A stretch of 64,000 nucleotides of DNA from Komagataeibacter rhaeticus (GCF_003207855.1 NZ_NKTZ01000004.1:1-64000), one strand, 5' to 3'; positions 8,986 through 19,252 are shown, counted from the stretch's first letter. Program-made: numbers and translations. Notes: a model not told the origin generated them from the sequence alone.

Positions 8986-11026
8986 ATGAAATACGCAAGC
9001 CTCCGGTATGGACTGTCCGCGCTCCGTTGCCTGACCGCCCTGTGCATGGGGGGACTGGTCCTGTCCGCTCTGCCCGTGCAGGCCCGGGCCGCGGCGGGGG
9101 GCAGCGCGGGGTCCGCCCATGCGGCGGACATGGCGGCCCGCATGCAGCCCGCCGAGCAGCAGGCCGTGCTGCAGGCCCGTCCCATCGGGGGCGGGGAGGG
9201 CGCCACGCAGGCGGCGGCGGATGGCCTGCTGGCCTGGCCGGGCGTGGCCCGGCTGGGCCTGCCCGCGCTGCGCATGCCCGATTTTTCCAGCCCGGCCCGG
9301 CCCGCCGACGAAGGGGGGCATCCCATGCTGCCGTGGCTGGCGCTGGCCGCGACATGGGACCCTGACCTTGCCCGCCGCGCGGGCGGCGCGCGTGCCCGTG
9401 CCGAATGGGAACAGGGGCGTGCCGTGGTGCGGGTGGGGGGGATTGACCTGCTGCCGTCGGGCCGCCTGCAGGCTGGCGAGGACCAGGTGCTTGCGGGTAC
9501 CATGGCGGGCATGATCGGCGCGGGCCTGCTGTCGGGCCATGTGCTGCCGGTGTTCGGTTCGGTCGCGGGCGATGAACAGGCCCGTGCCGATGGGGCCGTG
9601 CCCGGACGCACCGCGCCGGTCCCCGCCGCGTGGCTGGCCGATGGCAGCCTGCTGGGCGTGGCCATGGCGCTTGAGGTCGCGCATGGCAGGCGCCCTGCTG
9701 TGCGGTGGCCTGGCGGTCTGCCAGACGGTGACGGGGCTGGGGGCCATGGTGCATGATGCCTGGCATTTCCCCGGCATGGTCATGGCGACGCCCGGCGGCC
9801 TAGGCCCGGCACGCCCCGATGACGCCACGCTGCTGCCCGGCGCTCTGGGCACGGGCGTGGATATGGAACAGGTTTCCAGCCGGGAAGGCGGCCACGACAT
9901 GTTCGGCGCCCCCCTGCGGCAGGCGGTCAGGGATGGCGCCGTCAGGCCCGCCCAGCTTCAGGCCATGGGCATGCATGTCCTTGCCTCCTTCTACATGGCT
10001 GGAAGTCTTGACCATCCGCCGGCCTTTACCCCCGCGCACGCGGCCGCGTCGCCGCCGGTGGCCGATACGCTGGTCAGCGATGTGGAAGCGGAAGGGGCGG
10101 TCCTGCTGCAGAATGAAAACCGGGTCCTGCCGTTCGATCCCGCCCTTGGCCCGGTGCTGGTGCTGGTGCGGGCGCCCATGCGGCACGCGGCGGACCTGCT
10201 GGCCGATGAACTGCGTCATGCGGGGCTTGGCGTCAGTGTGGTGGTGGCGGCGGATGGCGCGAACGCGCCGGGCACCCTGCCGCCTGCCACGGCGCAGGCC
10301 GCGCGCACGCTGGTGCTCAGCGGCACGGATGCGGACAACCGGATGATTTCCACCCTGGCGGATCTGGGTGGCCATGTTGTCGTGGTGCTGACTGGCGATG
10401 ACCCGGACCGGCAGATGCCCTGGCTTGATATGGTGGACAGCGTGGTGCAGGCTTGGGCCTGGCGTGACGCGCATGCCCGCCCGCTTGCGGCGTTGCTGTC
10501 CGGGCAGCAGGAGTTTTCGGGCCACCTGCCCGTGACCCTGACCGGCGGTTTCTATCCGCCCGGCATGGTGGATGCGGATTACCGCGCCTTTGAACGCGCG
10601 CATGTCGCGCCACTGTTTCCCTTCGGCTATGGCCTGTCGGCACGCGGGCACCTGACGCTGAGCGACCTGCATGTGGTGCGCGAGGGCACGCATCTGAATG
10701 CCAGCTTTTCGGTAACCAACCCCGACGGTACCGCCGTGCGGGCCATACCGCAGCTTTATGTCAGCCCGTCATCCGATCAGGCGGCGCCGCGCAGGCTGGC
10801 CGCGTGGCGCAGCATCATGGTAGCGCCGGGGCATACGCTGCGGCTGACCCTGCCGGTCAGCCTGCGGCTGCTGGCGCAGTGGAACGCACCGGCCGCCAAC
10901 TGGGCGGTGGCGGCAGGGGATTATGCGTTCTCGCTCGGGTTTTCGTCGGTCATGCTGGTGCGGCATGCGGATGTGCGCCTGCCCGCCATGCACCTGCCCG
11001 CCGCGCTGGACATGGCGGCAGACTGA
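8986..11026 (+). pseudogene. degenerate family 3 glycoside hydrolase (BglxA-like), frameshifted
   Basis: The first frame starts MKYASLRYGL with a signal peptide (cleaved around QARA) and shows the N-terminal GH3 barrel: LGLPALRMPD, LALAATWDPDL, GEDQVLAGTMAGM. It stops at 9756. The fold continues in the next frame from about 9680, with GALLCGGLAVCQTV, then the C-terminal sandwich (SDVEAEGAVLLQNENRVLPF, GHLPVTLTGGFYPPG, LFPFGYGLS) and a fibronectin-like end. One base too many, or two too few, near 9680-9690 explains the break. The active site is also eroded. The KHF-type motif reads PVFGSVAGDEQ and the nucleophile region reads GMVMATPGG where SDW is expected. It is probably a dead or non-catalytic relative of the cellulose-associated beta-glucosidase BglxA. 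A sequencing error could explain the shift but not the lost residues. Confidence 0.75.
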
Positions 11027-11047
11027 TGCCCCATGCCCGGGCGGTGG

Positions 11048-12112
11048 CTACTGGCCCGGCCGTATGACCGTGCAGGGCAGCCCCTGTTCCTTGAGTGTGG
11101 CGCAGGCCCCTGTTGCGGCCGCCTGTGACAGGCCGGCCAGACGCGCCCGATAGATCACGCCCGTGGGCCTGCTGACCGGAATGACCATGCTGCGCGCGCC
11201 CTGCAGGGCCGCGAAATCACCCTGCCGTGCCATGGAATTGGCGAACCGGGCCTGCCCTTCCGCCGAGAAGGCGCCCACCTGCACCATCCATGCTCCGTAC
11301 CCTGTCCCGGCGCTGGGGGCGGGGGCCGCCGTGGTACGGGTATCGGTGCGGCAGGTGGTGCCGGTCGGGTCGTAGGCCGCGTTGACGTCCTGCACGCAGG
11401 CGGTGCGGCGCTGCACGGGGGCCGGCGGGTTGAGGGTGGCGTACTGGACATAGGTATGCCCCGGCTGGATGGTGGGGGTGGGGCTGCCCGTGCCCAGCGG
11501 CGGTGGCGTGGCGCTCACGCGCTGGCTGGAGGAGCCATAGACCGCCAGCGGCCCGCTGAGTGCCACTTCGTTGCCCAGGTTGGGGGTGATGATGCGCAGG
11601 TAGCGCACGGTCTGGCTGGGCAGGGGGCGGCCGTTTTCCAGATAGTCATTCACGCGCAGGGTGCCCGCATTGTAGGCGGCCAGGAAGCCCGGCGCGCCAT
11701 ACAGCCCGTACAGGATGCGGATATAGGCGGTGCCCGCGAGGATATTGTTGTGCGGGTCATACGGATCGGAGCCGAGATGGTTGCGGCGCCGCATGTCGGC
11801 ATAGGTGGGCGGCATGAGCTGCATGAGCCCGATCGCCCCGCTAGCCGAACGGGTCAGGTGGCCGTCAATATATTCATTGCCGCCCGATTCCTTCTGGATG
11901 ACCGCCCGGATCCACTGCTGCGGCACGGCGAAGCGGGCGGAGGCATCGGCAATATAGGGCTGCCACGGGTCACTGGCCGGTCCCGGCGGGCGGTAGGCGG
12001 CCTTGCCCTGATAATAGCGATTGTAGTGGGAGGCACTTCCCCCCCCGCCGCCGGAACCGGCACAGGCGGCCAGTCCCAGTCCCACGACCCCCAGCATGAA
12101 AAGGCGCGCCAT
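11048..12112 (-). CDS. lytic transglycosylase with C-terminal SPOR domain
   Basis: A 354-residue envelope protein. The N-terminus has a lipoprotein-like signal (GLGLAACAGSG) and then a Gly/Ser linker. Residues 45-190 are a soluble lytic transglycosylase domain with the catalytic glutamate in VIQKESGGNEY, followed by SGAIGLMQLMP and FLAAYNAGTLRVNDYL; this domain cleaves peptidoglycan glycan strands. A Pro/Thr-rich spacer leads to a SPOR domain (AWMVQVGAFSAEGQARFA), which binds denuded glycan at division sites. The combination suggests a RlpA- or MltE-like role in septal wall remodelling. It starts 32 bases after the DUF1489 gene and converges with the GH3 relic. Confidence 0.88.
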   Translation of the reverse strand: MARLFMLGVVGLGLAACAGSGGGGGSASHYNRYYQGKAAYRPPGPASDPWQPYIADASARFAVPQQWIRAVIQKESGGNEYIDGHLTRSASGAIGLMQLMPPTYADMRRRNHLGSDPYDPHNNILAGTAYIRILYGLYGAPGFLAAYNAGTLRVNDYLENGRPLPSQTVRYLRIITPNLGNEVALSGPLAVYGSSSQRVSATPPPLGTGSPTPTIQPGHTYVQYATLNPPAPVQRRTACVQDVNAAYDPTGTTCRTDTRTTAAPAPSAGTGYGAWMVQVGAFSAEGQARFANSMARQGDFAALQGARSMVIPVSRPTGVIYRARLAGLSQAAATGACATLKEQGLPCTVIRPGQ

Positions 12113-12144
12113 GTCGGCGCGTGTGGGCAGGCTTGGTCGTTTGT

Positions 12145-12588
12145 TCAGATCAGGCACAGTTCCGCCAGTTTGTTGCGCAGGGTCTCGGGCAGCACGTCGC
12201 CACCGTGGCTGCTGGCCCGCAGGTCGGGGGGCGCGTCCTCGGGGCGGAGGTAGCGCCAGCCCTGGAAGGGGCGCATGGCCCGCGGGCTTACGGGAATGAT
12301 TTCGGGCGCCATGACCACCAGCGCGCAGGGGGTCCCGTCCTCCCGCGTGTCGGGCTGTATGGCGGTAATGCGCTGGCGGCACAGGATGCGGCCGCCAATC
12401 ACGCGGTAGATCGAACCCCCATCCAGTATTTCGGCCGCCCGCCGGGGATACATGCGGGTGCGGAACCACGGCAGGCCCGTGGGGTCCGTGCCATCCAGGT
12501 CATCGACCGGCGGGGTCTGGTGGGACTGGCGGCGGGCCAGGTCCTCGATGGACCCGATGCCAACCGCCAGTTTGACCATATGCAGCAT
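12145..12588 (-). CDS. DUF1489 family protein
   Basis: A 147-residue protein starting MLHMVKLAVGIGSIEDL, with middle segments TRMYPRRAAEILDGGSIYRVIGG and FQGWRYLRPEDAPPDL. These match my recollection of DUF1489, a small conserved alphaproteobacterial family without a known biochemical role. It has no signal peptide and is probably cytosolic. A longer frame upstream overlaps the nucleoside hydrolase gene and looks non-coding, so the ATG giving MLHMVKL is preferred. It begins 16 bases after the nucleoside hydrolase stop, suggesting one transcript. Confidence 0.78.
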   Translation of the reverse strand: MLHMVKLAVGIGSIEDLARRQSHQTPPVDDLDGTDPTGLPWFRTRMYPRRAAEILDGGSIYRVIGGRILCRQRITAIQPDTREDGTPCALVVMAPEIIPVSPRAMRPFQGWRYLRPEDAPPDLRASSHGGDVLPETLRNKLAELCLI

Positions 12589-12604
12589 GAAGCGCGCGGC
12601 CCGC

Positions 12605-13732
12605 TTACTGCCCGTGCGCGGGCAGGTCGCTCCGGGCTTCCTGCGCGAAGGTGTCCCGGAAGCGCTGTTCGTCAATACTGCGCACGATATGCATGCGCTG
12701 CATCGGGCTGCCATGGGGCACGAGGGCGTCCGGCACCACGAAGGCATGGCCGTAATGCGGGCCACGGCTGGTGTCGATATCCAGATGCGCATCCACCGCC
12801 GAGGTGATGAGCGTGGGGTCCGCCGCGATGGCCGTCGTCATTTCATCCCACATGGGCAGCGGATCGTAATAGCTGCCGATATAGCTGGTCAGTGGCGTTT
12901 TCCGGTCCGTCAGCTTCGCCAGGTATTCACGCGACAGCATGAGATCGTTCGAGACGCTGCCCACCACCGTGATCGCCTTCCATGGCGCGGTCAGGGTGAT
13001 GTGGGCGGCTTCGGGATCGAAGATCATGTTGAAGTCGGAGGCGAAATCCGCGTTGCCGGTAACCGACATCATGCTGGTGTCCAGCATGCCGCCCATGAAG
13101 ATGAGCTGCCTGGCCGTCTCGGCAAAGGTCGGGTCCTGCCGGATGGCCAGGGCCAGGTTGGTCAGCGGTCCGGCCGCCACGATCGTGACCTGGTGCGGGT
13201 GGGCATGCACCTGCTCGATCAGGAACTGCGCCGCACTCTGCGCCACCGGGGCCGTGTGGGGCATGCCTTCCTTCATCGGGCCGATGGCGGGCTGGGTGTC
13301 CGTTGCCCTGTCGATCGAACCAAGGCCGCCCCACGCCCCCTTCCATGGTATGGTGCCGTACTGCAGTTCATGCAGGCGCATCTCGGCGCGGGTGTTGACC
13401 AGCGGGTAGACCGCGCCATCAGCCACCGGCACGTCCGTGCGGCCGATGATTTCCAGCAGGCGGCGCAGATGGGCCGATTCGGCATTTTCCCACCCGTCGC
13501 CGCTGGCTACGGTAAAGCCCAGCACGCGCACATGCGGGTTGAACAGGAGCGGGATGATGGAAAGCTGGTCCGACCCGCCGGGGCCCAGAAAGTCGTTATC
13601 CTCGATCACCAGTTCCGGCCCGGCCGTGGCGGGGGCCGGTGCAGGGGCCGCATGGGCGGTGGTGGCCAGAAGTGTCAGGCCCGCGGCGCATGCTGCAAGC
13701 CGGCGGGACAGCGAAAGGACGGATGAAAACAC
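12605..13732 (-). CDS. exported nucleoside hydrolase (IunH-like)
   Basis: A 375-residue nucleoside hydrolase-fold protein, the family that releases bases from ribonucleosides. A clear Sec signal peptide (MFSSVLSLSRRLAACAAGL, cleaved after AHA) sends it to the periplasm, which is less common than cytosolic members. The GTG start is chosen because AAGGAG lies eight bases upstream. The calcium-binding opening, normally DTDPGIDDA, reads IEDNDFLGPGGSDQL, keeping three acidic residues with altered spacing. Later motifs TIVAAGPLTNLALAI and LIFMGGML are typical. It may scavenge extracellular nucleosides, and substrate specificity cannot be read from the sequence. It lies 52 bases downstream of hemW. 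Confidence 0.85.
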   Translation of the reverse strand: MFSSVLSLSRRLAACAAGLTLLATTAHAAPAPAPATAGPELVIEDNDFLGPGGSDQLSIIPLLFNPHVRVLGFTVASGDGWENAESAHLRRLLEIIGRTDVPVADGAVYPLVNTRAEMRLHELQYGTIPWKGAWGGLGSIDRATDTQPAIGPMKEGMPHTAPVAQSAAQFLIEQVHAHPHQVTIVAAGPLTNLALAIRQDPTFAETARQLIFMGGMLDTSMMSVTGNADFASDFNMIFDPEAAHITLTAPWKAITVVGSVSNDLMLSREYLAKLTDRKTPLTSYIGSYYDPLPMWDEMTTAIAADPTLITSAVDAHLDIDTSRGPHYGHAFVVPDALVPHGSPMQRMHIVRSIDEQRFRDTFAQEARSDLPAHGQ

Positions 13733-13784
13733 GCAGCATGCTCCTTGCCATGAATGCCGTGGCGCCATCGTATTGCCTAAATTC

Positions 13785-14975
13785 CTAAAGCACCAGCGCG
13801 GCAAGCAGGCTTTCCAGCCGCAGGCGGCCTTCCGCCGTGGCGCGCAGGGTCTGGCGCGTGGTATCGTGGACCAGATAGCCTTCCTCCACCGCTGCCCGCA
13901 TCGTGGCGGGGTCCGTGGCCTCCGTAATGGTCATGCCGGTGCGCCGGGCAAAGCGGGGGGTGGCAATGCCCTCCGCCAGCCGCAGGCCCATCAGCAGCAT
14001 CTCACGCGCGCGGTCGCGGTTGTCCAGCGGTTCATCGGGGTGGGCGCCGGTGCCAGTGCGCTCCACGCGCTCGGCCCATGGCTCGGGTGCCCGGTGGCGG
14101 CGGGTGGCCGACGTGACCCCGTTGCAGGTCAGCCGCCCATGCGCGCCGGGACCGATGCCCATGTAGTCGCCATAGCGCCAGTAGGTCAGGTTATGGCGGC
14201 TTTCGGCGCCGGGGCGGGCGTAGTTCGAAATCTCGTAGCCCAGCAGCCCATGCCGGGCCGCCACTTCGGCGGTCAGTTCATACAGCTGCGCCGCGTCATC
14301 GCCATCGGGCAGGCGGAAGCGGCCCTGGCGGTACAGGCCCTCGAAGCGGGTGCCGGGTTCGATGGTCAGCTGGTACAGCGAGAGATGGTCGGACACCAGC
14401 GCAAGGGCCGCCTCAAGCTCTGCCCGCCAGGCACGCGCATCCTGCCCCGGCCGGGCATAGATCAGGTCGAATGAAATGCGATCGAACAGGCCGCGCGCCG
14501 TCTCCAGCGCGGCAATGGCCTGGCCTGCGTCATGTTCGCGGCCCAGGAAGCGCAGGGCCTCGGCATCAAGGCTCTGCACACCGACCGAAATGCGGTTGAC
14601 CCCGGCGTCACGGAAGGCGCGCAGCAGCCCGGTTTCCACACTGGTGGGATTGGCTTCCAGCGTGATTTCAGCCGTGTCCGTCAGGCCGAACAGCGTGCGC
14701 GCATCGGCAATCAGCCCCGCCACGGTTTCCGGCGCCATGAGGGAGGGCGTGCCGCCGCCAAAGAAGATCGAGCCGATGCGGGGCCGCTCGGCCGGGCTGT
14801 CGCCCATGCGCGCGGCCTCGAACGCCAGCTCGCGCCTGAGTGCCGCGCCAAAGCGCGCGCGCGGGATCACGTCGCGCACATGGCTGTTGAAGTCACAGTA
14901 CGGGCATTTGGACAGGCAGAACGGCCAGTGCACGTACAGTGCCAGCGGTTCTGCCCTGCCCGTGTCCGGGTGCAT
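13785..14975 (-). CDS. hemW: radical SAM heme chaperone HemW
   Basis: A 396-residue HemW (YggW) homologue, formerly misnamed oxygen-independent coproporphyrinogen oxidase. The radical-SAM cluster motif is C20-x3-C24-x2-C27 in WPFCLSKCPYCDFNSH. It is followed by the glycine-rich GSIFFGGGTPSLM and TLEANPTSVE, both family hallmarks. HemW binds heme and delivers it to proteins such as respiratory nitrate reductase. The C-terminal winged helix (RTGMTITEATDP through EGRLRLESLL) is present. Only five bases separate it from kup, so it is likely co-transcribed with the potassium transporter. Confidence 0.92.
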   Translation of the reverse strand: MHPDTGRAEPLALYVHWPFCLSKCPYCDFNSHVRDVIPRARFGAALRRELAFEAARMGDSPAERPRIGSIFFGGGTPSLMAPETVAGLIADARTLFGLTDTAEITLEANPTSVETGLLRAFRDAGVNRISVGVQSLDAEALRFLGREHDAGQAIAALETARGLFDRISFDLIYARPGQDARAWRAELEAALALVSDHLSLYQLTIEPGTRFEGLYRQGRFRLPDGDDAAQLYELTAEVAARHGLLGYEISNYARPGAESRHNLTYWRYGDYMGIGPGAHGRLTCNGVTSATRRHRAPEPWAERVERTGTGAHPDEPLDNRDRAREMLLMGLRLAEGIATPRFARRTGMTITEATDPATMRAAVEEGYLVHDTTRQTLRATAEGRLRLESLLAALVL

Positions 14976-14980
14976 GGGGG

Positions 14981-16963
14981 TCAGATCCCCAGCCGCACAC
15001 CCAGTTCAACCACCCGGTCGGGCGGGATGCGGAAGAACTCGGTCGCCGGTGTGGCATTGCGCGCCATGAACAGGAACAGCGACATCCGCCAGCGCGACAG
15101 CTTGGGCACCGAGGAGCGGACCAGCAGTTCGCGGCTGGTGAAGTAGGAGGCCTGCAAGGCATCGAAATCAAGGCCGTTGGCCTTCAGGTCCTCCAGCGCG
15201 CGCGGCAGGTTGGGCATTTCCATGAAGCCGTAGCGCAGGATGATACGGTAGATGTCGGGCGCCAGTTCCTGCAGCGCCACGCGGTGGCCATGGTCGGCTT
15301 CGGGCTGGTCCAGCGTCTGCACGGTCACGAACAGCACATGGTCATGCAGCACCTTGTTGTGCTTGAGGTTGTGCAGCAGGCAGGCAGGCACGAAATCGGG
15401 GTTGCCGGTCATGTACACCGCCGTGCCCGGCACGCGGATGATGCGGGACTGCGGCAGGCGCGCCAGGAACGAGTTCATCGGCATGCTGTCCTGCTTCTGC
15501 CGGTTCATGATCAGCTGGCGGCCCTTTTTCCACGTCGTCATCATCAGTGTCAGCACGATGCCCAGCAGCACCGGCACCCAGCCGCCCTGCGGGATCTTGA
15601 GCGCGTTGGAGGCAAAGAACGTCGTATCAAGCAGGAAGAAGCCGCCAAACGTCGCGATCGCCGCGGGGCGCGACCAGTGGTACAGCCTGCGGAAGACCAC
15701 CATCGCCAGCACGCAGGTGCACATGAACGTGCCCGTCACCGCAATGCCGTAGGCCGAAGCCAGCGCATCCGAACTGCGGAAGGCCAGCACCAGCAGCAGC
15801 GCGCCCACCATAAGGAAGCGGTTGAATTCGGGCAGGTAGATCTGGCCTTCCTCCTCCGCGTTCGTATGGGTCACGCGCATGCGCGGCAGGTAGCCCAGCT
15901 GGATGATCTGGCGGCACAGCGAGAACCCGCCCGAAATGCCCGCCTGGCTGGCAATGACGGTCGCCATGGTGGACAGGATGATCATCGGTACCTGCAACCA
16001 GTGCGGCCCGAGCAGGAAGAACGGGTTTTCCAGCGCCTTGGGGTCGGCAATGATCAGGGCGCCCTGACCAAGGTAGTTGAGCGCAAGGCACGGCAGCACG
16101 CAGAACAGCCACGCATAGCGGATGGGCTGGCGGCCGAAATGCCCCATATCGGCATAAAGCGCTTCCGCCCCCGTAACCGACAGCACGACCGAACCCAGCG
16201 CGATGAACGAAAGCCAGCCATGGAAGATGATGAACTGCACCGCATAGGTGGGCGATATGGCCAGCAGCACGGCGGGGTGATGCAGTATCTGCAGCCCCCC
16301 CAGTATGCCCAGCAGGCTGAACCAGACCAGCATGATCGGCCCGAATATGGTGCCGACCTTGCCCGTGCCGTAGCTCTGCACCGAGAACAGGCCCACCAGC
16401 ACCAGAAGTGCTATGGGAATGACCAGGTCGCGCGCGGCGGGGAAGCTGACTTCCAGCCCCTCCACCGCCGAGAGCACGGAAATGGCGGGCGTGATCATGC
16501 CATCGCCAAAGAACAGGCAGGCCCCCCCGATTCCCACCATGCCCAGGGCAATGCGCATGCGGTTGCTGGGTGCGACGCGCTGGGCCAGTGACATGAGCGA
16601 GATGATGCCGCCTTCGCCATTATGGTCGGCGCGCATGATCAGGATGACGTATTTGACCGTCACGATCAGCAGCAGCGACCAGATGATCAGGCTCAGGACG
16701 CCCAGCACCTCCCACGGTTCGATCCGGTGATGCTGCGAGACCACCATGATGGTCGAGCGCAGGGCGTAGATCGGGCTTGTGCCGATATCGCCAAACACCA
16801 CCCCCAGCAGGGCCGCGAAGCCTACGGGGTTGGCCGCGTGTTCGTGCTGGTCCGCCCCGTATTCGGTAATCTTGGGGGGCGTGCTGGTGGCAGGGCCGGC
16901 ATGGGTGCTGCCATCCGGGGTCGTCGAGGGTCCGGGGGCATCGGGCCCCGTGGGTTGCGTCAT
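14981..16963 (-). CDS. kup: Kup-type potassium uptake transporter
   Basis: A 660-residue KUP/HAK/KT protein, a proton-coupled potassium importer of the inner membrane. After a Pro/Gly-rich cytosolic N-terminus comes [17 protein letters not shown], the family signature. About twelve transmembrane helices follow, then a cytosolic C-terminal domain ending [25 protein letters not shown] and [10 protein letters not shown]-type segments (here [17 protein letters not shown]) are typical. The ATG giving MTQPTGPD is preferred, with GGAG ten bases upstream; a TTG seven codons earlier is less likely. Such systems work at low pH, which suits an acetic acid bacterium. It heads the hemW operon. Confidence 0.95.
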   Translation of the reverse strand: MTQPTGPDAPGPSTTPDGSTHAGPATSTPPKITEYGADQHEHAANPVGFAALLGVVFGDIGTSPIYALRSTIMVVSQHHRIEPWEVLGVLSLIIWSLLLIVTVKYVILIMRADHNGEGGIISLMSLAQRVAPSNRMRIALGMVGIGGACLFFGDGMITPAISVLSAVEGLEVSFPAARDLVIPIALLVLVGLFSVQSYGTGKVGTIFGPIMLVWFSLLGILGGLQILHHPAVLLAISPTYAVQFIIFHGWLSFIALGSVVLSVTGAEALYADMGHFGRQPIRYAWLFCVLPCLALNYLGQGALIIADPKALENPFFLLGPHWLQVPMIILSTMATVIASQAGISGGFSLCRQIIQLGYLPRMRVTHTNAEEEGQIYLPEFNRFLMVGALLLVLAFRSSDALASAYGIAVTGTFMCTCVLAMVVFRRLYHWSRPAAIATFGGFFLLDTTFFASNALKIPQGGWVPVLLGIVLTLMMTTWKKGRQLIMNRQKQDSMPMNSFLARLPQSRIIRVPGTAVYMTGNPDFVPACLLHNLKHNKVLHDHVLFVTVQTLDQPEADHGHRVALQELAPDIYRIILRYGFMEMPNLPRALEDLKANGLDFDALQASYFTSRELLVRSSVPKLSRWRMSLFLFMARNATPATEFFRIPPDRVVELGVRLGI

Positions 16964-17068
16964 GTCGTGACGGCTCCGCGGCAATGAAGACTGAAAACCG
17001 GCATTTCGTCGCGGCCGGATAGTTCCGCATTACCGCCTCGCCCCATGCGCAGCAAGGCCCGTATCCGC

Positions 17069-17776
17069 TCAGGTGCCATTCGGTGCGGTCTGTGGCGTTG
17101 CCGGGCGCGCCCCGAAAATGGCGCTGCCCACCCGTACCAGCGTGGCGCCGCAGGCAATGGCGCGCTCGAAATCGGCCGACATGCCCATCGATACGACATC
17201 CAGCCCGTGCCTGTGCGCCATGGTGGCCAGCGTGCGGAAATGCGGCGTCGGGTCCCGGTCATGCGGCGGGATGCACATCAGCCCGCGCACGACGGCGGGG
17301 CCGAAGCGCTCCAGGCTTGCGTTGATGAAGGCATCCGCCTCTTCCAGCCGCACACCGGATTTCTGGCCTTCATCACCGGTATTGACCTGCACCAGCAGGC
17401 CGGGCAGCCGGCCCGCCCTGTCCGCCGCGCGCGCAAGGGCGTCGGACAGGGCGGGGCGGTCGAGGCTTTCGATCATGTCGGCAATGCGCACCGCCTCCAG
17501 CGCCTTGTTGGTCTGCAACCCGCCAATGATGTGCAGCCGCAGGTCGGGCCAGCGGGTGCGCAGGGCGGGGAATTTGGCCGCCGCCTCCTGCACCCGGTTC
17601 TCACCGAACAGGCGCTGCCCCGCTTCCAGCGCCGCGATGACGCTGGCCTGCGGATGGAATTTGGATACGGCCACCAGGTCCACGCCGGAAGCGGGTCTTC
17701 CCGCCGCCCGGGCGCTGGCTTCGATACGGGTGCGGATGCCCGTCAGGGCCTGTGCTATGGAGGATGATGTTGACAT
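17069..17776 (-). CDS. yggS: PLP-binding homeostasis protein (YggS/PLPBP)
   Basis: A 235-residue single-domain PLP barrel of the YggS family, which has no enzymatic activity but buffers pyridoxal phosphate and affects amino-acid metabolism. The PLP lysine is K39 in VAVSKFHP. Other hallmarks are RLFGENRVQEAAAKF, HIIGGLQTNKALEAV (usually HFIGxLQxNK), MCIPPHDRDP and SMGMSADFERAIACGATLVRVGSAIFG. The ATG chosen gives the normal length; the frame stays open upstream but overlaps the divergent rsmB start. It lies about 105 bases upstream of kup. Confidence 0.93.
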   Translation of the reverse strand: MSTSSSIAQALTGIRTRIEASARAAGRPASGVDLVAVSKFHPQASVIAALEAGQRLFGENRVQEAAAKFPALRTRWPDLRLHIIGGLQTNKALEAVRIADMIESLDRPALSDALARAADRAGRLPGLLVQVNTGDEGQKSGVRLEEADAFINASLERFGPAVVRGLMCIPPHDRDPTPHFRTLATMAHRHGLDVVSMGMSADFERAIACGATLVRVGSAIFGARPATPQTAPNGT

Positions 17777-17856
17777 GGCTCTAGGCTTGGCATGAATACC
17801 TCCCCGGTCAAGCCCCCGTGTGCCCGTGCGTGCCGCAGTTTTCAGGTCAGGATTAC

Positions 17857-19191
17857 ATGAAGTCTTCCCCATCACCTTCCCCCACAGGCCGCAGGGCCAG
17901 GACTGGCCGCCCCGCGGGCCGCCCGGACCGTCAGGGCGCCAGCGCGGACCCCACGCGCGATATCGCCTTTGATATTGTCGAGGGGGTGATCGCGCACCGG
18001 CGCATGCTCGATACATCGCTTGAACACTCCGCCGCCGCCCGCACGGCCGAACCGCGTGACCGTGCCGCCGCCCACAGGCTGGCCGCCACCGTGCTGCGCC
18101 ACATGGGCACGGCGAATGAAGTGCTGGCCCCCTTCCTCAAGCGTGAACCGCCCGAGCCGGTGCGCGTGGTGCTGCTGATCGGGGTGGCGCAGCTCCTGTT
18201 CCTTGATACGCCGCCGCATGCCGCCGTGGCCACATCCGTGGCCCTGGCACGCAGGCGGGGGCTGGTGCCGTTCGCGGGGCTGGTCAACGCCGTGCTGCGC
18301 CGCGTGGCCGCGGGCGGCGCGCAGGCGCTTGAGGGGCTGGACCAGCCACGCCTCGATGTGCCGCCATGGCTGTGGCAGTCCTGGGGGCGGCTGGCGCGGC
18401 CCATCGCCACCGCCCTTGGCCATGAACCGCCGCTTGACCTGACCATCCGCCCCGGCGGCGAACCGCCGCCGGGGGGCGAACTGATGCCCGGTGGCAGCGT
18501 GCGCTTTGCGGCAGGTACGGCAAAGGTTGCCGACCTGCCCGGCTTTGCCGAGGGGGCATGGTGGGTGCAGGACATGGCGGCCAGCCTGCCCGCGCGCCTG
18601 CTGGACGTGAAACCGGGTGAGCGCGTGGCCGACCTGTGCGCGGCGCCGGGTGGCAAGACCGCCCAGCTGGCCTGCGCGGGGGCGGAGGTCTTCGCCATCG
18701 AGCGCGAAGGCAGGCGGATCGAGCGCCTGCGCGCCAATCTGGCCCGGCTGGGGCTGGGTGGCGTACATGTGATCCATGCGGATGCCGCCACATGGCGGCC
18801 CGAAATGCCGCTGGACGCGATCCTGCTTGATGCCCCGTGCTCGGCCACCGGCACCATCCGCCGTCATCCCGATGCCATGTGGATCAAGCGCCTGCGTGAC
18901 ATTGCCACCATGACCGAAGGGCAGGACCGCCTGCTGGCGGCAGCACGCGACATGCTGCGTCCCGGCGGGCGGCTGGTCTATGCCGTGTGCTCGCTCCAGC
19001 CCGAGGAAGGCGAGCAGCGTGCCCGCGCGGCCGAAGCGCTGGGCCTGATTGCCGATCCCTTCACGCCAGATGAACTGGCCTTCCTGCCGCAGGCCCGCAC
19101 GCCGGAGGGCTGGCTGCGCACCCATCCCGGCATGCTGGGGGCACGGGGGGGCATGGACGGGTTTTTCGCCGCCCGTTTCCGCCGGGCCTGA
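17857..19191 (+). CDS. rsmB: 16S rRNA (cytosine-967-C5)-methyltransferase RsmB
   Basis: A 444-residue RsmB/NOP2-family enzyme that methylates a cytosine of 16S rRNA using S-adenosylmethionine. The N-terminus is NusB-like (DIVEGVIAHRRMLDTSLEH, RLAATVLRHMGTANEVL). The SAM site ADLCAAPGGKTAQL is at about 257. The two catalytic cysteine motifs are LDAPCSATGTIRRHPD (about 324) and VYAVCSLQPEEGE (about 376). A Pro/Gly/Arg-rich N-terminal extension of about 30 residues precedes the NusB part. It is divergent from yggS with an 80-base gap and lies 61 bases upstream of rpe. Confidence 0.93.
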   Translation: MKSSPSPSPTGRRARTGRPAGRPDRQGASADPTRDIAFDIVEGVIAHRRMLDTSLEHSAAARTAEPRDRAAAHRLAATVLRHMGTANEVLAPFLKREPPEPVRVVLLIGVAQLLFLDTPPHAAVATSVALARRRGLVPFAGLVNAVLRRVAAGGAQALEGLDQPRLDVPPWLWQSWGRLARPIATALGHEPPLDLTIRPGGEPPPGGELMPGGSVRFAAGTAKVADLPGFAEGAWWVQDMAASLPARLLDVKPGERVADLCAAPGGKTAQLACAGAEVFAIEREGRRIERLRANLARLGLGGVHVIHADAATWRPEMPLDAILLDAPCSATGTIRRHPDAMWIKRLRDIATMTEGQDRLLAAARDMLRPGGRLVYAVCSLQPEEGEQRARAAEALGLIADPFTPDELAFLPQARTPEGWLRTHPGMLGARGGMDGFFAARFRRA

Positions 19192-19252
19192 TACGGGGCG
19201 GGGGTTTCAGGAAATATTGGCGCAAGTCATGGACTTCTGTTAAAAAACAGGC

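Noticed and set aside
14939-16591. A 550-codon plus-strand frame.
   Set aside because: It lies antisense to kup and hemW, whose products are unmistakable; its translation is His/Gln/Arg-rich.
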